From: Symsagittifera roscoffensis
Taxonomy: Eukaryota > Xenacoelomorpha > Acoela > Convolutidae
NCBI RefSeq assembly: GCF_963678635.1
Contig: NC_087065.1
Location: 69,690,956 to 69,754,955 of the forward strand
Length of the DNA stretch: 64,000 nucleotides
Reading direction: 5' to 3'
The position numbers and the translations under genes are program-made. Shown one piece after another: positions 54,301 to 63,427 of this stretch (its first letter is position 1; each line of letters opens with the position of its first letter). The notes beneath the pieces are model-generated. The model worked only from the letters and a program-made list of their open reading frames with translations, was not told where the DNA came from and did no database searches.

Positions 54301-57300
54301 AACTTTGAACATTTCGTCTTTTGATTGTGATTGCATAAAAACATCGTCTAAATAGGTGATTGCGTTTTTCTTGAGTATTAGTGGTCTAAAAATTTTGCTC
54401 ATAAAGGCTGAAAATGCTGCTGGTCCTATGGATATTCCATAGAATAAGCGGTTGAATTCATATTGTTGGTTTCCGATAACAAATTGTGTTAAACGTCGTG
54501 ATTGTTCATCTAGTGGCATTTGATTGTATGCACTATTCATGTCGGCGGTTGTGAAGTATTTGCCGTTTATTTTTGTTAAAATAACTTGTATTGGTTCAAT
54601 GGGCCAATTACATTTTGATTCATCTATGAGTGAGTTGAGGTATCTAGCATCGAGAACGATTTTTAATGATTCTCCTTTAGCTAGAATGATAACGGGGTTG
54701 ATGAATGTGTTGCCTTTTGGTTGTTCTTCTTTATTAACTGGTGATATAATATTGTACTGTTCTAAAATATCGAGTAATCTGTTTACTTTATCATGTAAGT
54801 GAATTGGTACTTTACTTGCTCTTTGTTTTTTGAAAACTGCGTCTGGTTTTAATGGGAGATGTAGTGATGAACTGATTTTGCCAACATCGAATTTTGATGT
54901 TGCATAGACTGATGAATATTTAATTAGCTGTTTGGCTAATTTTTCGAATTCGTCTTGTGTTATTTGTGAATGTTGGAAATTAAACATTGTTAAAAATTTC
55001 TGTTGGTCCTCTGTGTAGTTACTGATGTTGAATGTAGGTTTGAAATATGGAGTTTTTGTGAAATAATCCGTATTTCTGTTTTCGTTACTTATTATATTAT
55101 TTATAGATAATTCTTCATTAAGAATTGTAGATTGGCAAATATCTAGTAATTGGAGTATATTATTTACGCGATAGGCTTTTTCGTGTATTGGTGATATTGT
55201 AGCGTTAGTTTCACAATATCCTAAAAGTCCTAAAGGTAATGTTACTTGGTAAGGTGTGTTGTTATAAACATGTAAGGAAATAATATCTGAATTCGAATTT
55301 TTCAAATATTTTATTGAAGAGATTGTAATTTTGAAAAATTTATGAATAGGTTTGAATTCAAAATCTGACATATAAAATTTTTGTTTGTTTTGTTCTTTAT
55401 CATATTGATGAACTTGTTTTATTGAAAAATTATAGATGTTTCCTGATAGTGGTTTCAGGTGTTTTCTTTGTTGATTAAATATCGGATAAAATTTTGAAAA
55501 GAATGGTGGTTGTTTATTTAATCTTTGAAAAAATGTTAATGATGTTTCTTTTGTTTTTGTATATTTATCTTTGATTAATATTTTACTATTTAGTATGTTA
55601 ATTGTTGGTATATACTTTGAAATAAATGGTATACCAATGATGTTATATTTAATATCAGTAATATGGAATATTTGTTTAAATGGCTTGTTTAGAAGTTTGC
55701 TTTGCTCCATTGTTCTGGTAGGGAGGAGAAATAATTGGATTTTTCCGTAGTTTATCAATGTTGATCCTTGTGCTGTCGCTAACTTACTGGAGGTTTCAAG
55801 AGGTGTTAGCTTTGGGTGTAAAGTTTTTATTTCATTCCATGTGGGAATGTTTATTATGTTTGATTCTGCTCCTGAATCAATTAAAAAATCTATTTCAAGG
55901 TCTGGTGGTTGAAATTCTTTATTTCTTGGGCTTTCTAATAGAAATGGTATTGTCCAAATTTTTTCTTTGGGTTGTTCTTTTTGTATATTTTGATAAATGT
56001 GGTTTGTATTCAAGCATTTTGTTTTGGTATTTTTATTGGTTTGATCTGTAGTGTTAATCTCGTTTGTTTCTTGCGTCGTTGGTGTGGAATTTATGGGTGT
56101 AGTGTAATGATTTTGAAGAAATTCTGATTGATTTTCATATATGTGTGATGGAAAGGGTTGTTCATATATGACAGATTCATAGTCATTTTCGACTTTTATC
56201 ATATTGATAGCAAGAGTGTTTTCAGTATCACTTTCTGAATCCGATGATGTACAGTTTATTTGATTAAGTTGTAACGTATCAGTTACTGTGTCATCAATAC
56301 CTGGGGGGTCTGATGTTGTTTCTGGGTTAGCTTGTACTTGATTGATTTGTCTTTGATGTTTAGGTGTACTACTTCTATGACGATTATTAGAGTTATTGTA
56401 GTGATTATTATTCCGGTGTGGTGATTGGGAATAATTTCTATAACGATTATTATAACTTGGGTGTCGATTTTGTGAATTATTTCGCGATCTGTTTTGGTAA
56501 TTATTGTTTTGTCTGTTATAGTTCGATCTATTATATGAGTTATTCCTTGATCGATTGTTCGGGTAATTCTGATTTCGATTGTTTGAATAACTTCTATTTC
56601 TATTATAGGAGTAGTTTCTATTCCTATTGTATGATGAATTTCGTGATTGGTTGTTTGGATAGTAGTTATTTCTTGATTGGGAATTAGATCTAGAAACAAA
56701 TCGTTGTGTATTTGAATTTGATCTGGAGTAGTTATTTCGACTATTCGGTCTATTGTAGTGATTTTGTGATGAATTATACGTGTTTCTTCGTTCTGGTGAT
56801 CTTCCTCTATAACTTGAGTTATATGGAGATTGATTTCTTGTATAGCTTGTATTGTTCGGGAGTGGTTTTCCTGAACTGTTGTTGCTGTATACATTTTTGT
56901 TTGGTAGATTTTGATCTTTTTTCATGTATTGATAAAATGATTTATTTGGTTCTTTGTATTTTTGAGGTTTATTTTGACTATCTTGCTGTTTTTGTCTACA
57001 TTCGGAAATACTATGTCCGTATCGTCGGCAATAATTACACCATTTCTTGAAAGATGGTTTGCCTTTAAAGTTCGGGTTCTTTTCGTAAATATTGAGTATT
57101 TCAGTGATTTTTTCAACGAGATCTGTTTCTGATTCTTGTATATTATTAATATTAGTGGGAGTCGTTTCAATTTTGTTAACGTATTGTAATTTCAAATTCT
57201 CCGTTTCTTCTAGTTTCATCGTGATTTCTGCTTGTTCTAGTTTGTCTACTAGTTTTCTAAAATCTAAATCGGGTTCTCGAATTGAAGAAGGATGGGATGC

Positions 57301-59562
57301 TCTCTTTTTTATTGCTATTTTCCTTAATTGTGGTGTTAAGGTCATCATTAAGATTTCTGTCATCTTAGTGTTTTTATAGTCGTGTGTATTTAGTGAATAT
57401 GCTTTTCGAACTAGTGTTTCGATTCTTACTGCTATTTGCTTGATGGTTTCGTTTGGTAATCTGCGAATTTCATTACATAAAACTCTTTGTTGTTGTTTGT
57501 TTCTTTCGGAGTCAAACATTTTTGAAAATTCTTGTGTAAATCTTTTCCAGTTTGATTTTATTTCTTGAGGTAGTACTGAAAACCATTTTTGGGCTGCGCC
57601 ATCTAAGGTTGTTTGTATCAACGCTGTGCGTCGATGTATCCAGTTTTGATGTAGTGGCGTATTAATTGGTTCAGGTCCTATATTTAAAATCAAATTTGCT
57701 GTTACTGCATTTAAGTAATCTTCTACGGAGTATTCAGGGTCTGTTCCTGTGAAAACCATTAAGGGTTTGTTTGATGTTATTGATGATCCACCCATTAGGT
57801 ATGAATTCATTGTCATTTGTAATGATTCTGCTGCATTTGGCATTTGAGAAAAATTTGAAAGTTGGTTTCTTGTTATTTCATGTTGTTGAAGATAATATGG
57901 GAGTGGTATTTCATTTTGCATTTGTGATGCTTGATACGAGTGTGCAGTCATTGGATTTTGTTGTTGAATTGGTTGAAAAGATTGTGTATTAATTGGGTTT
58001 TGTTGTTGAATTGGTTGTTGATGTTGTGCATCTATTGGTTGTGGAGAAAAATTTCTATAATTTGTACGTGTTTTCTGTATTCCTTGTCTACGATATTCTT
58101 GAGTATTTGGTGCAAATATATCTGGTTGTAAGAAATCTTCATCTGAGGATAAATAATCCATTTGATAAGATGTTTGTTTTTTATTTTTATTTTGTTGAAA
58201 AAATGGGTAATTTCCACTGCGATCCTGTGGAGGATTTGGTTGAAAATTTGTGGAATTATATTGGGCCGTTGGGTTATCCCAGTTTCGAGGTTTTGTATAT
58301 TGATTAAAATTTCTTTGTGGTTGATAATTTGTTTTTGATGGATGTGTATAATTATAATTATGGTCTGCAAAGTTGTTTCTAGTGAATGTTTTGCGTGTTT
58401 TTGATGGTATTGTCATGGGTTTGTATGTTTGGTAATCCATATGTGAATATTTAGGGGCAACCGAAGGTTTAACGGTTGATTGTAAGGTTACCTGTGTTTG
58501 TGAAGGATTTGTATTTCTTGGTGTTGTTAAATTTGGGCGTATTGGTGAAATACTTTGTTGTGTAGTTGTTGTGTGTACAATTTCTTCATTTATGAAGTGT
58601 GATGGTGTCTGGATATCTTGTTGAGTAAGATTCCTAGTTCCATTGAGGTTTTCATTGTGTATGACTGTAGAGTTTAAACTATTATTTTGTGTATCGGGTA
58701 AAAATGTATTATAGTTTAATGGTGTTGCATCAATTGTTAATGGTATTACTCTTACATAATCTCTTATGTAAGATATTGTACTTATTGCTTGACTTGAGAT
58801 TGATTGTGGGAAGCTTATAAATGCTGGATGAGACCATTCGGGGTCCCAAACATAATCTGATTGTTCTGTGATAGCGGTATCATCGTTCGAATTTTGGGGT
58901 CTAAAATTTTTTCTTGCTTGTGCAATTAAATCAATATTGTGTGTGAAATAATCTATTATGAACCATGCTAAAATTTTTTGTAAATCGTGTTTGGTATGTT
59001 GTGAAACGTCGTCTTTCGTGAAATTTTCTTTAATAATGTTTAAATAACTAGAGAGTAGTGTGATTTCATGTCGTACTCTTAAATGTTTAGATGTTTCTGT
59101 CGGTGAGACATTTGTTAATGGGAGTTCATTTTCTAATATCGAAATATAACTATATATTAGTGCGAAAACTTCATTGGTGAAAATGGAGTTTGCTCTTTGT
59201 GAGTTATGGTATTGGATGCTTTTTATATATTCTGAAAAAACTTTTGAAAATTCTAAATCAAGGTCGTCTGTTTGAATAGTATATGTTCTATTATTATGGT
59301 TTGGGGAAGTGAATTCTATAGAGTAGATTCCATACTGTTGTGTTATGTTGCATATATCTTTTAGATAGTGATCTATGATTTGTCTTTTGATTTTTACATC
59401 GGGGAACTCTGTTTTACATGGACTGATTCCGGGTTCAAATAAATTTACGAGTAAATTTTGACAAAATATGTGTTGTCCTCTATCAGTATCTGCATCTACT
59501 ATAAAAGGAAAGATTTCATCATCATCTGGAGTTTCGTCACCTGGGGTGTGCGTTGAACTCAT
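51340..59562 (-). CDS. gag-pol: Gag-Pol polyprotein of the giant element (single open frame)
   Basis: 2740 aa. Residues 1-600 are a Gln/Asn-rich extension. About 602-790 is a retrotransposon gag core. A CCHC knuckle (CNYCRRYGHSISEC) lies at 842-855, then an Asn/Arg/Ser/Tyr-rich tract at about 880-1080. Retropepsin has DSGA at 1229-1232. RT has YLDD at 1737-1740. RNase H starts near 1880 (first Asp 1886). The integrase has zinc-module His2249/His2256 and CNDC, catalytic Asp2321, Asp2381 and Glu2417 (35 residues between the last two), and GPY at 2594-2596. A basic tail ends the protein. All catalytic residues are present and there are no stops, so it looks functional. There is no frameshift or stop between gag and pol, so Gag excess must be set some other way. 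The ATG lies 26 nt inside the end of ORF155. Confidence 0.95.
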   Translation of the reverse strand: MSSTHTPGDETPDDDEIFPFIVDADTDRGQHIFCQNLLVNLFEPGISPCKTEFPDVKIKRQIIDHYLKDICNITQQYGIYSIEFTSPNHNNRTYTIQTDDLDLEFSKVFSEYIKSIQYHNSQRANSIFTNEVFALIYSYISILENELPLTNVSPTETSKHLRVRHEITLLSSYLNIIKENFTKDDVSQHTKHDLQKILAWFIIDYFTHNIDLIAQARKNFRPQNSNDDTAITEQSDYVWDPEWSHPAFISFPQSISSQAISTISYIRDYVRVIPLTIDATPLNYNTFLPDTQNNSLNSTVIHNENLNGTRNLTQQDIQTPSHFINEEIVHTTTTQQSISPIRPNLTTPRNTNPSQTQVTLQSTVKPSVAPKYSHMDYQTYKPMTIPSKTRKTFTRNNFADHNYNYTHPSKTNYQPQRNFNQYTKPRNWDNPTAQYNSTNFQPNPPQDRSGNYPFFQQNKNKKQTSYQMDYLSSDEDFLQPDIFAPNTQEYRRQGIQKTRTNYRNFSPQPIDAQHQQPIQQQNPINTQSFQPIQQQNPMTAHSYQASQMQNEIPLPYYLQQHEITRNQLSNFSQMPNAAESLQMTMNSYLMGGSSITSNKPLMVFTGTDPEYSVEDYLNAVTANLILNIGPEPINTPLHQNWIHRRTALIQTTLDGAAQKWFSVLPQEIKSNWKRFTQEFSKMFDSERNKQQQRVLCNEIRRLPNETIKQIAVRIETLVRKAYSLNTHDYKNTKMTEILMMTLTPQLRKIAIKKRASHPSSIREPDLDFRKLVDKLEQAEITMKLEETENLKLQYVNKIETTPTNINNIQESETDLVEKITEILNIYEKNPNFKGKPSFKKWCNYCRRYGHSISECRQKQQDSQNKPQKYKEPNKSFYQYMKKDQNLPNKNVYSNNSSGKPLPNNTSYTRNQSPYNSSYRGRSPERRNTYNSSQNHYNRPNSRNNYSRSNSNTQRFVSRSNSQSRNNYYPNNQSRNSSYNRNRNYSYNRNRSYSNNRNQNYPNNRSRNNSYNRSNYNRQNNNYQNRSRNNSQNRHPSYNNRYRNYSQSPHRNNNHYNNSNNRHRSSTPKHQRQINQVQANPETTSDPPGIDDTVTDTLQLNQINCTSSDSESDTENTLAINMIKVENDYESVIYEQPFPSHIYENQSEFLQNHYTTPINSTPTTQETNEINTTDQTNKNTKTKCLNTNHIYQNIQKEQPKEKIWTIPFLLESPRNKEFQPPDLEIDFLIDSGAESNIINIPTWNEIKTLHPKLTPLETSSKLATAQGSTLINYGKIQLFLLPTRTMEQSKLLNKPFKQIFHITDIKYNIIGIPFISKYIPTINILNSKILIKDKYTKTKETSLTFFQRLNKQPPFFSKFYPIFNQQRKHLKPLSGNIYNFSIKQVHQYDKEQNKQKFYMSDFEFKPIHKFFKITISSIKYLKNSNSDIISLHVYNNTPYQVTLPLGLLGYCETNATISPIHEKAYRVNNILQLLDICQSTILNEELSINNIISNENRNTDYFTKTPYFKPTFNISNYTEDQQKFLTMFNFQHSQITQDEFEKLAKQLIKYSSVYATSKFDVGKISSSLHLPLKPDAVFKKQRASKVPIHLHDKVNRLLDILEQYNIISPVNKEEQPKGNTFINPVIILAKGESLKIVLDARYLNSLIDESKCNWPIEPIQVILTKINGKYFTTADMNSAYNQMPLDEQSRRLTQFVIGNQQYEFNRLFYGISIGPAAFSAFMSKIFRPLILKKNAITYLDDVFMQSQSKDEMFKVLETYHQILQNENLKAAPDKSHFFLTRVKFLGHNIERKTITPLKSRIDAIQKLQPPTNKKKIQEFLGMLNFLSKYVYKMQLYLRPFYNILRQQNNFEWNTEHQTRFEEIKKLLTEQISNTIPDPDQPFYAMCDASNFGIGAALLQSHNGTNKMNLISANSRLFTQAELRLSTLMRECTAIIYTLTEYEFLILGSKHPTVLFTDHKPIIFPFTQKSNPNHRVYRFQLILMKFPNLHIVWTAGKNLALPDTLSRNTPPELLTRKTTVEIPKNIKFYLAENETSPRLECKYAVKTDIEQSQINNLQHFPLYLDCQNNHYEVDLLGTSTFKPIPYSQWIKNNTQQKRTKQHLPKKDHFPLIEKEDLTDKINLSGPQTNDSKYTINQVFDLHDPLDTIPLSKFEVENIFLPPTDTITISTLKQYQNLDPIIRQLKSWHKYKTKPIKADSTILGNKTLLRYFRKFNNTTINETTDLLEYNLNESTVPCLPISMILIAFNISHTQNIKGHSGSEKTYSNFIQNFYFPNAPIWIKVLCNDCIVCQLNKPYPNQKQVAQIQDFKGQSLYFNHRISFDTKGPISPSSEGNSYIMVIVDAFTHYVALNPVPHCNAYYAYTTLYEHWIAKFGLPEILVTDNGTEFINNEIITLCHLYNIKHKPRTSHAPWTNGLVEGMNRSLQEYLRCIINGNDTKYTEWSADVKLFPLAYNSQITTTLGMSPYEMVFNQKPRKPIMFTANSHKNAQGYCQPNKDSICYNLPLHTHDEDHFHHPQILKLASGTHTEWILNRDKKHNEIYQKITKKLLQRQNINEQINSRFTPASDLKIGTFVLIPNFNTHKGISKKLQPLRKGPYQIIAKPTDVTYKIIDSNKKEIVQHRNNLLPYYPKEYALRELTQLYSFTGLKIIQNEPHLKNTEQNDNPTETQNTKPTATKNNTQNHKESPKQRKNRKMTEQIIPQEKIDKSEHRKTTRLRNQPRKNYKMFIPQSKILKKVEFKK

Positions 59563-60004
59563 TTTTTCGTTCGATGACTGTTAATAGGTAATTATTAATG
59601 TGTCGAATTGGTTGGTTCCAATTGTATAGATGTACTGGTTTGTGTTTATACTGCTTTTTTATTCTTCTTTTTCCTCTTTGTGATGAATTTGAAGTTGTTT
59701 CTGAGTCAGAAAAATATAATTGATCGTGTTGTGGGTAATTTTTATCTATTGATTCTTTTAATTTGTAAAGTTCGTCTAAACTGTTGGTTTCTGATTCTGA
59801 AAATGCGTTTCGATTTTTTGAAAATCTTTTTCGTGTTATTTGTCTTTGTTTAGTTATTATTTTTCTCTTTAGTGTTTGTCGTTTTGTTCGAATGTATCCA
59901 ACTGTTTGTGTATGAGGTGTGATTACAAGGTCGTATTTTTTGTTATCTATTTCACAATTGTGTAAAATAATTGTTTGTTTATTTCCTAGGTTTTTAAATG
60001 ACAT
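59537..60004 (-). CDS. ORF155: small basic protein upstream of Gag-Pol
   Basis: 155 aa, rich in Lys/Arg clusters (a stretch around KTKRQTLKRK, then KQRQITRKRFSKNR and RGKRRIKKQYKHK), alternating with acidic Ser/Glu/Asp segments (SESETNSLDEL, SDSETTSN). No family recognised. Basic clusters suggest a nucleic-acid-binding or nuclear protein. Extra genes upstream of gag are rare in Gypsy elements. Its end overlaps the Gag-Pol start by 26 nt in a different frame, so the full-length RNA would need leaky scanning, reinitiation or splicing to reach Gag-Pol. Confidence 0.65.
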   Translation of the reverse strand: MSFKNLGNKQTIILHNCEIDNKKYDLVITPHTQTVGYIRTKRQTLKRKIITKQRQITRKRFSKNRNAFSESETNSLDELYKLKESIDKNYPQHDQLYFSDSETTSNSSQRGKRRIKKQYKHKPVHLYNWNQPIRHINNYLLTVIERKNEFNAHPR

Positions 60005-61253
60005 AAGGTTTAGAATGACGGATGCAAAAGGTTGTTAAATGATTTCTATTGACTTAAACTGTTAGTTCTTACGATTTTTTGGTTAGCTTAACCTGGGTCT
60101 AGTTGTTCAGGGTTGGAGAGAAAAGTATATCGATTCCGAAGAATGATTTTTACTTTCTCGTGACTAGTATAAGCTAAGGTGTTAACTTACTTAATCTTAC
60201 TTAGGGGTAGTGATTGTGTTCAAGGGTTGGAGAATAGTAAATCGATCCACAAGGTTCAGGTATAATTAGAACGCGAGTAGTTCGTTAGATACTATTTTAA
60301 ACTTACTAAGTCTAAGATTTATCCTGGGTCTGGTAAGAGGAGGGGTCAAGTGAAGGATGAATAACCGAAGTTCTTCACTGTTTATCCTAATTTGAATGAT
60401 TAGTTTTGTTTAAAAATTTCTATTAGTCTTGGGTTTTTAGAAAGGGTTGGGTAGTGAATCGACGTTTGAGGTCGTTAGACACTAATTAAGTGGGTGGGGG
60501 AGAACAAAGTTGTTCTGTTTGATCCAAGGATAAGCCTTGATGATCAAATTTAAAATTTAATTAAGTAGAAAATGATTTAAGATCCAAGGATAAGCCTTGA
60601 TGATCTGATTTTAAATTAAGTGACTTTAAATTTTAATAAAGTTTTAAATTTGTGTAAAGGAAAGATTTAGTGTTTTGATGATATTAGTGGGTTTATGATT
60701 GCTGTTATGTTTTAGGTGATGAAGCTGGAACAACAGGATGATTTATGATTACTAACCATTTATTGTCATGCTACTAATTTTTATTTTTATTTTCCAATAA
60801 ATATTCTTCAAACATGTTTTGTATAATACTGCAGAATTTTAGGAAAACGATCTTAGATCTTTTTATCAATCGTTATTGTATAATATTAATTTGTTTAGCG
60901 CCTGAAATGATTTTGAAGATTTACTTCAAGGTTTTATGTTTGCAAATGGAAATCTAAATTCATTGCAAGTAGTATTCGAAATATAAAAGTTTGTTCTGGC
61001 TTTTGCCGAACTATCATATAACTATACGGCAAGTTTCTACTTTGTCGTATGTCGTCTTTGGTTCGATGTCTTCTTCCAATTCCGGGTAGTTCTATTATGG
61101 TTCGGAATATTGGCTCTGATCTATTGAGTCGGAGAGACATTTCAATTAAATTATTGTCGTATAACATTTTGTAAATGTTTTTGTCTAATTTCTAATCTAA
61201 TTTTGGTTAATTCTAATCTAGTAAGGTCTTGTTCGAGACTTATGGTCGCACCA
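60005..61253 (-). other. 5' leader of the giant element with internal repeats
   Basis: 1.25 kb of apparently noncoding leader. A 25 bp unit is repeated exactly at 60521-60545 and 60581-60605. A looser motif (AGGGTTGGAG ... ATCGATCC) occurs at 60109-60137, 60223-60248 and 60443-60462. The leader is where packaging signals should lie; in Drosophila gypsy this region carries the repeated insulator sites. No protein-binding site is claimed here. Confidence 0.65.
61239..61253 (-). other. Primer binding site of the giant element
   Basis: Two bases after the 5' LTR the element reads TGGTGCGACCATAAG. The complement ends in CCA, and further on shows TTCGAGAC, a T-loop-like string, so about 25 nt resemble the 3' end of a tRNA. 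The nearest tRNA I can recall is an arginine tRNA (ending GGTCG-CCA), but the match is imperfect. Confidence 0.6.
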
Positions 61254-61255
61254 GA

Positions 61256-61665
61256 TGAGTTAGGACTGGGGTGTATAACTCATAGAGTAATTTCGGATAG
61301 GGTACACCGTCTGCTCGTCACGCTATCTTATTTTCGGCCGGATAGATTCGTGCAACTTCTTAGTCTAATACCGATCCTAATCTTACTCTTATACTATCTA
61401 GTCTCAGGTTGTTTAACTAGTCTCTGCTAGGCTCAATAGATCTAGGGTATACTGGTTTATTGCGGCTGCTGAAGTGCTCGGGAGAGTCCAACTAATTTCT
61501 AAGTTAAATTCAAATCTCTCTGGTGCTGAAATTACAAGTAACTTCAGCACTTACAAATAAGTGGGTTGTTAGTTAGATGGATCATGATTGGTTAATATTA
61601 AATACTTTACATTGGTAAAACATTTAATTTATCCAATCATAAAATATAGTTTAGATCAGGTTCCA
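61256..61665 (-). repeat. 5' LTR of the giant element
   Basis: 410 bp partner of 42762-43171. It should carry the promoter; I see CCAAT motifs in element orientation but did not fix a TATA box. The same hairpin lies at 61523-61550 and the AATAAA at 61456-61461. Confidence 0.95.
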
Positions 61666-61669
61666 CTTT
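61666..61669. repeat. Target site duplication, right (CTTT)
   Basis: Second copy of the 4 bp duplication made on insertion of the giant element. Confidence 0.85.
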
Positions 61670-61754
61670 CTTTGAAAATTGGAGCTGCAAGACTATCGAA
61701 AAACTAAGAGATTTAAAGTAAAACTATCCCGCAAACTCTATGAACAAATAACAC

Positions 61755-61945
61755 GTTTCAAATTTCGTTACAAAGAGTAAAATTGCTTAGCTAAATTCTG
61801 TTTTAATGGCTTGTTTGCCGATTACGTTTTACCAATAGAAAATTTTAGTTGTCATAAATTGGCCAAATCTGAACTTTCAACCCAATTCAATTTTGCAAAA
61901 ATTGATCAAAGTTAAAATAGCTTTTGAAATTGTAGCAAGACAATT
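61755..61945 (+). repeat. Degenerate family A fragment right of the giant element
   Basis: Landmarks AAATTGGCCAAATCTGAA and TTGCAAAAATTGATCAAAG follow family A order with heavy divergence. Confidence 0.4.
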
Positions 61946-61949
61946 TGCC

Positions 61950-62045
61950 CTATCCAATCTACCCCATGTCAATTAACCTTATTTCATTTTACCCTATAAA
62001 CCATTTTAATCTATGCCAATTTACCCTACTCCAAAATACCGCATA
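61950..62045 (-). repeat. CCAATTTACCCT-type array, left arm
   Basis: Several loosely repeated units of the kind CAATTTACCCTA. The complementary pattern (AGGGTAAATTGG) occurs at 63428-63567, so the two arrays are inverted with respect to each other around about 1.4 kb. Confidence 0.5.
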
Positions 62046-63427
62046 GTTCTCTTTTATCATTTATCACACTAGGTGTTACGGACATGCATGGAAAAGTTAA
62101 ATTGTTTGATATCTATCATTTGGACTCATAAATTGAATCGGTTCAAAACCCGAGCACTTCGTGGACTCGATTGAAAATTTTGAATAAAAATCAATCAGCA
62201 TTCAACACAATTAGCTTGCGCTTTTTTTCTCATTATCAGAAGCTAAAATAGAAATGAACACAAAAACCGAATCATTTTGTCGTTTTTCATTGCAAACATA
62301 TAAAAAAAGAGCCAAACCACTTTTATTGCAACTTGTCTTCAAACAGTTGCCGATGAGGAGGCCGTCCAAATGGTTTTAACTTTGCGCTCTTCAATAACGG
62401 GCGCTCAATCGATTTTTTGAAGGCCATAGGCCCGCCGTTTTTTGAAAAGCGTTTCGAAGTGCCACAACAGTGCAAAAATTTATGTCTATTTGATTGCGGG
62501 ATACTCAACCATTATTTTGAAAATCACGATAAAGTAAATGCCATCCAGTTGAACAACATAGACCACTGATTCTGTGGTGACACAACATATAAAAAGTGTC
62601 CAAACCAGTTTCATCAACTGTTACTGTTTAAATACAAGTAGCTGCTTTTTATCCGCCTTACATCTTTTCTCTGCTCCTCAAAAAACATGAGGACGTTCTC
62701 TGAACGGATTCCCTGAAAACATTCCCTAAACAGTTTGTCTCAGTTGTCTCAAAGGGCGGAACAAACAACGCCTTCTCCTCGAGGTTTAAAGGTCAGCGCT
62801 CACTTTTTTCTTCGCCTACTTTCCCATTGGTACTTCCCGTTGATACTTCCAATTAGCTCAACCCTTCAACCGTAAAATTAAGAAAGCTGGATTTTTTGCA
62901 AACCAATTGAAAGGTGACGGTACAGATAGTGAAAAACAAGATGCAGTTGCTTCCTAATTCCACAAAAAGACTCAATTCTAGTTTGTTAACACTTTCTGGC
63001 TCAACTGAGCCAATTTTAATTGAAATTTTTACAAACCTCTTTCATCTTTAAATATAACCGTGGCCTGGCATTGGGAGCGTAATCTCCCTTTTTCGTTCAA
63101 TCGAGTTTCAGTTAGGACTTTTGAGTTCACGGTGATTTGTTCTTTTTAAAAATTCAACGCATTATCAGCTAAGCTACGGCGATTTGACTTGGCTATACTC
63201 GAATTTTGCTTGGTTAAGACTTACTCACAAAGCAAAATTATAAAATCAGTTTAAAAATAGGGTTCGTTCAAGCTTTAATTCACTTGGATTTGAACGAGCA
63301 ACCTTTCGTTGATTGGTTTTTATTCTTGTGCCTCAATTTTTTATGATATAAAATCAATAGTCCCTGGATAAATTTTGTTTTCTATTCTTGAAAAAGATTG
63401 CATAACTTTTAATTGCTTTTAGTAAAT
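62046..63427. other. Stretch between inverted arrays, nothing recognised
   Basis: A 61-codon minus-strand frame (62323-62508) with a basic C-terminus has no recognisable family. No other supported feature. Confidence 0.4.

Larger units (their letters stand above)
42762..61665 (-). mobile_element. Giant (18.9 kb) apparently intact env-bearing Ty3/Gypsy-class LTR element
   Basis: Two direct 410 bp LTRs (42762-43171 and 61256-61665) with TG...CA ends show no difference by eye and are flanked by CTTT (42758-42761 and 61666-61669). On the minus strand lie, in order: a leader of 1.25 kb, ORF155, a 2740-aa Gag-Pol, ORF76, ORF62, an ATG-less frame of 378 codons, an envelope-like protein of 872 aa, ORF597, and 1.6 kb of 3' noncoding DNA. 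The order RT - RNase H - integrase with a GPY module places it in Ty3/Gypsy (Metaviridae). Most members are 5-10 kb, so this one is about twice or more the usual size. The coding strand is A/C-rich and G-poor, unlike the flanks. Confidence 0.95.

Noticed and set aside
53829..54802. Plus-strand frames inside the gag-pol region
   Set aside because: Antisense shadows of the long polyprotein frame.
56283..56894. 203-codon frame overlapping gag-pol in another frame
   Set aside because: It lies over the Asn/Arg/Ser/Tyr-rich repeat of Gag-Pol and is a low-complexity shadow (Ile/Thr-rich) without its own features.
61220..61253. A real tRNA gene at the CCA-like end next to the 5' LTR
   Set aside because: Only about 25 nt resemble a tRNA 3' end. 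The T stem does not pair and no anticodon or D arm is upstream. It is explained as a primer binding site.
62323..62508. Basic 61-codon minus-strand frame as a possible transposase fragment
   Set aside because: One short basic GRPP-like segment is not enough to assign a family.
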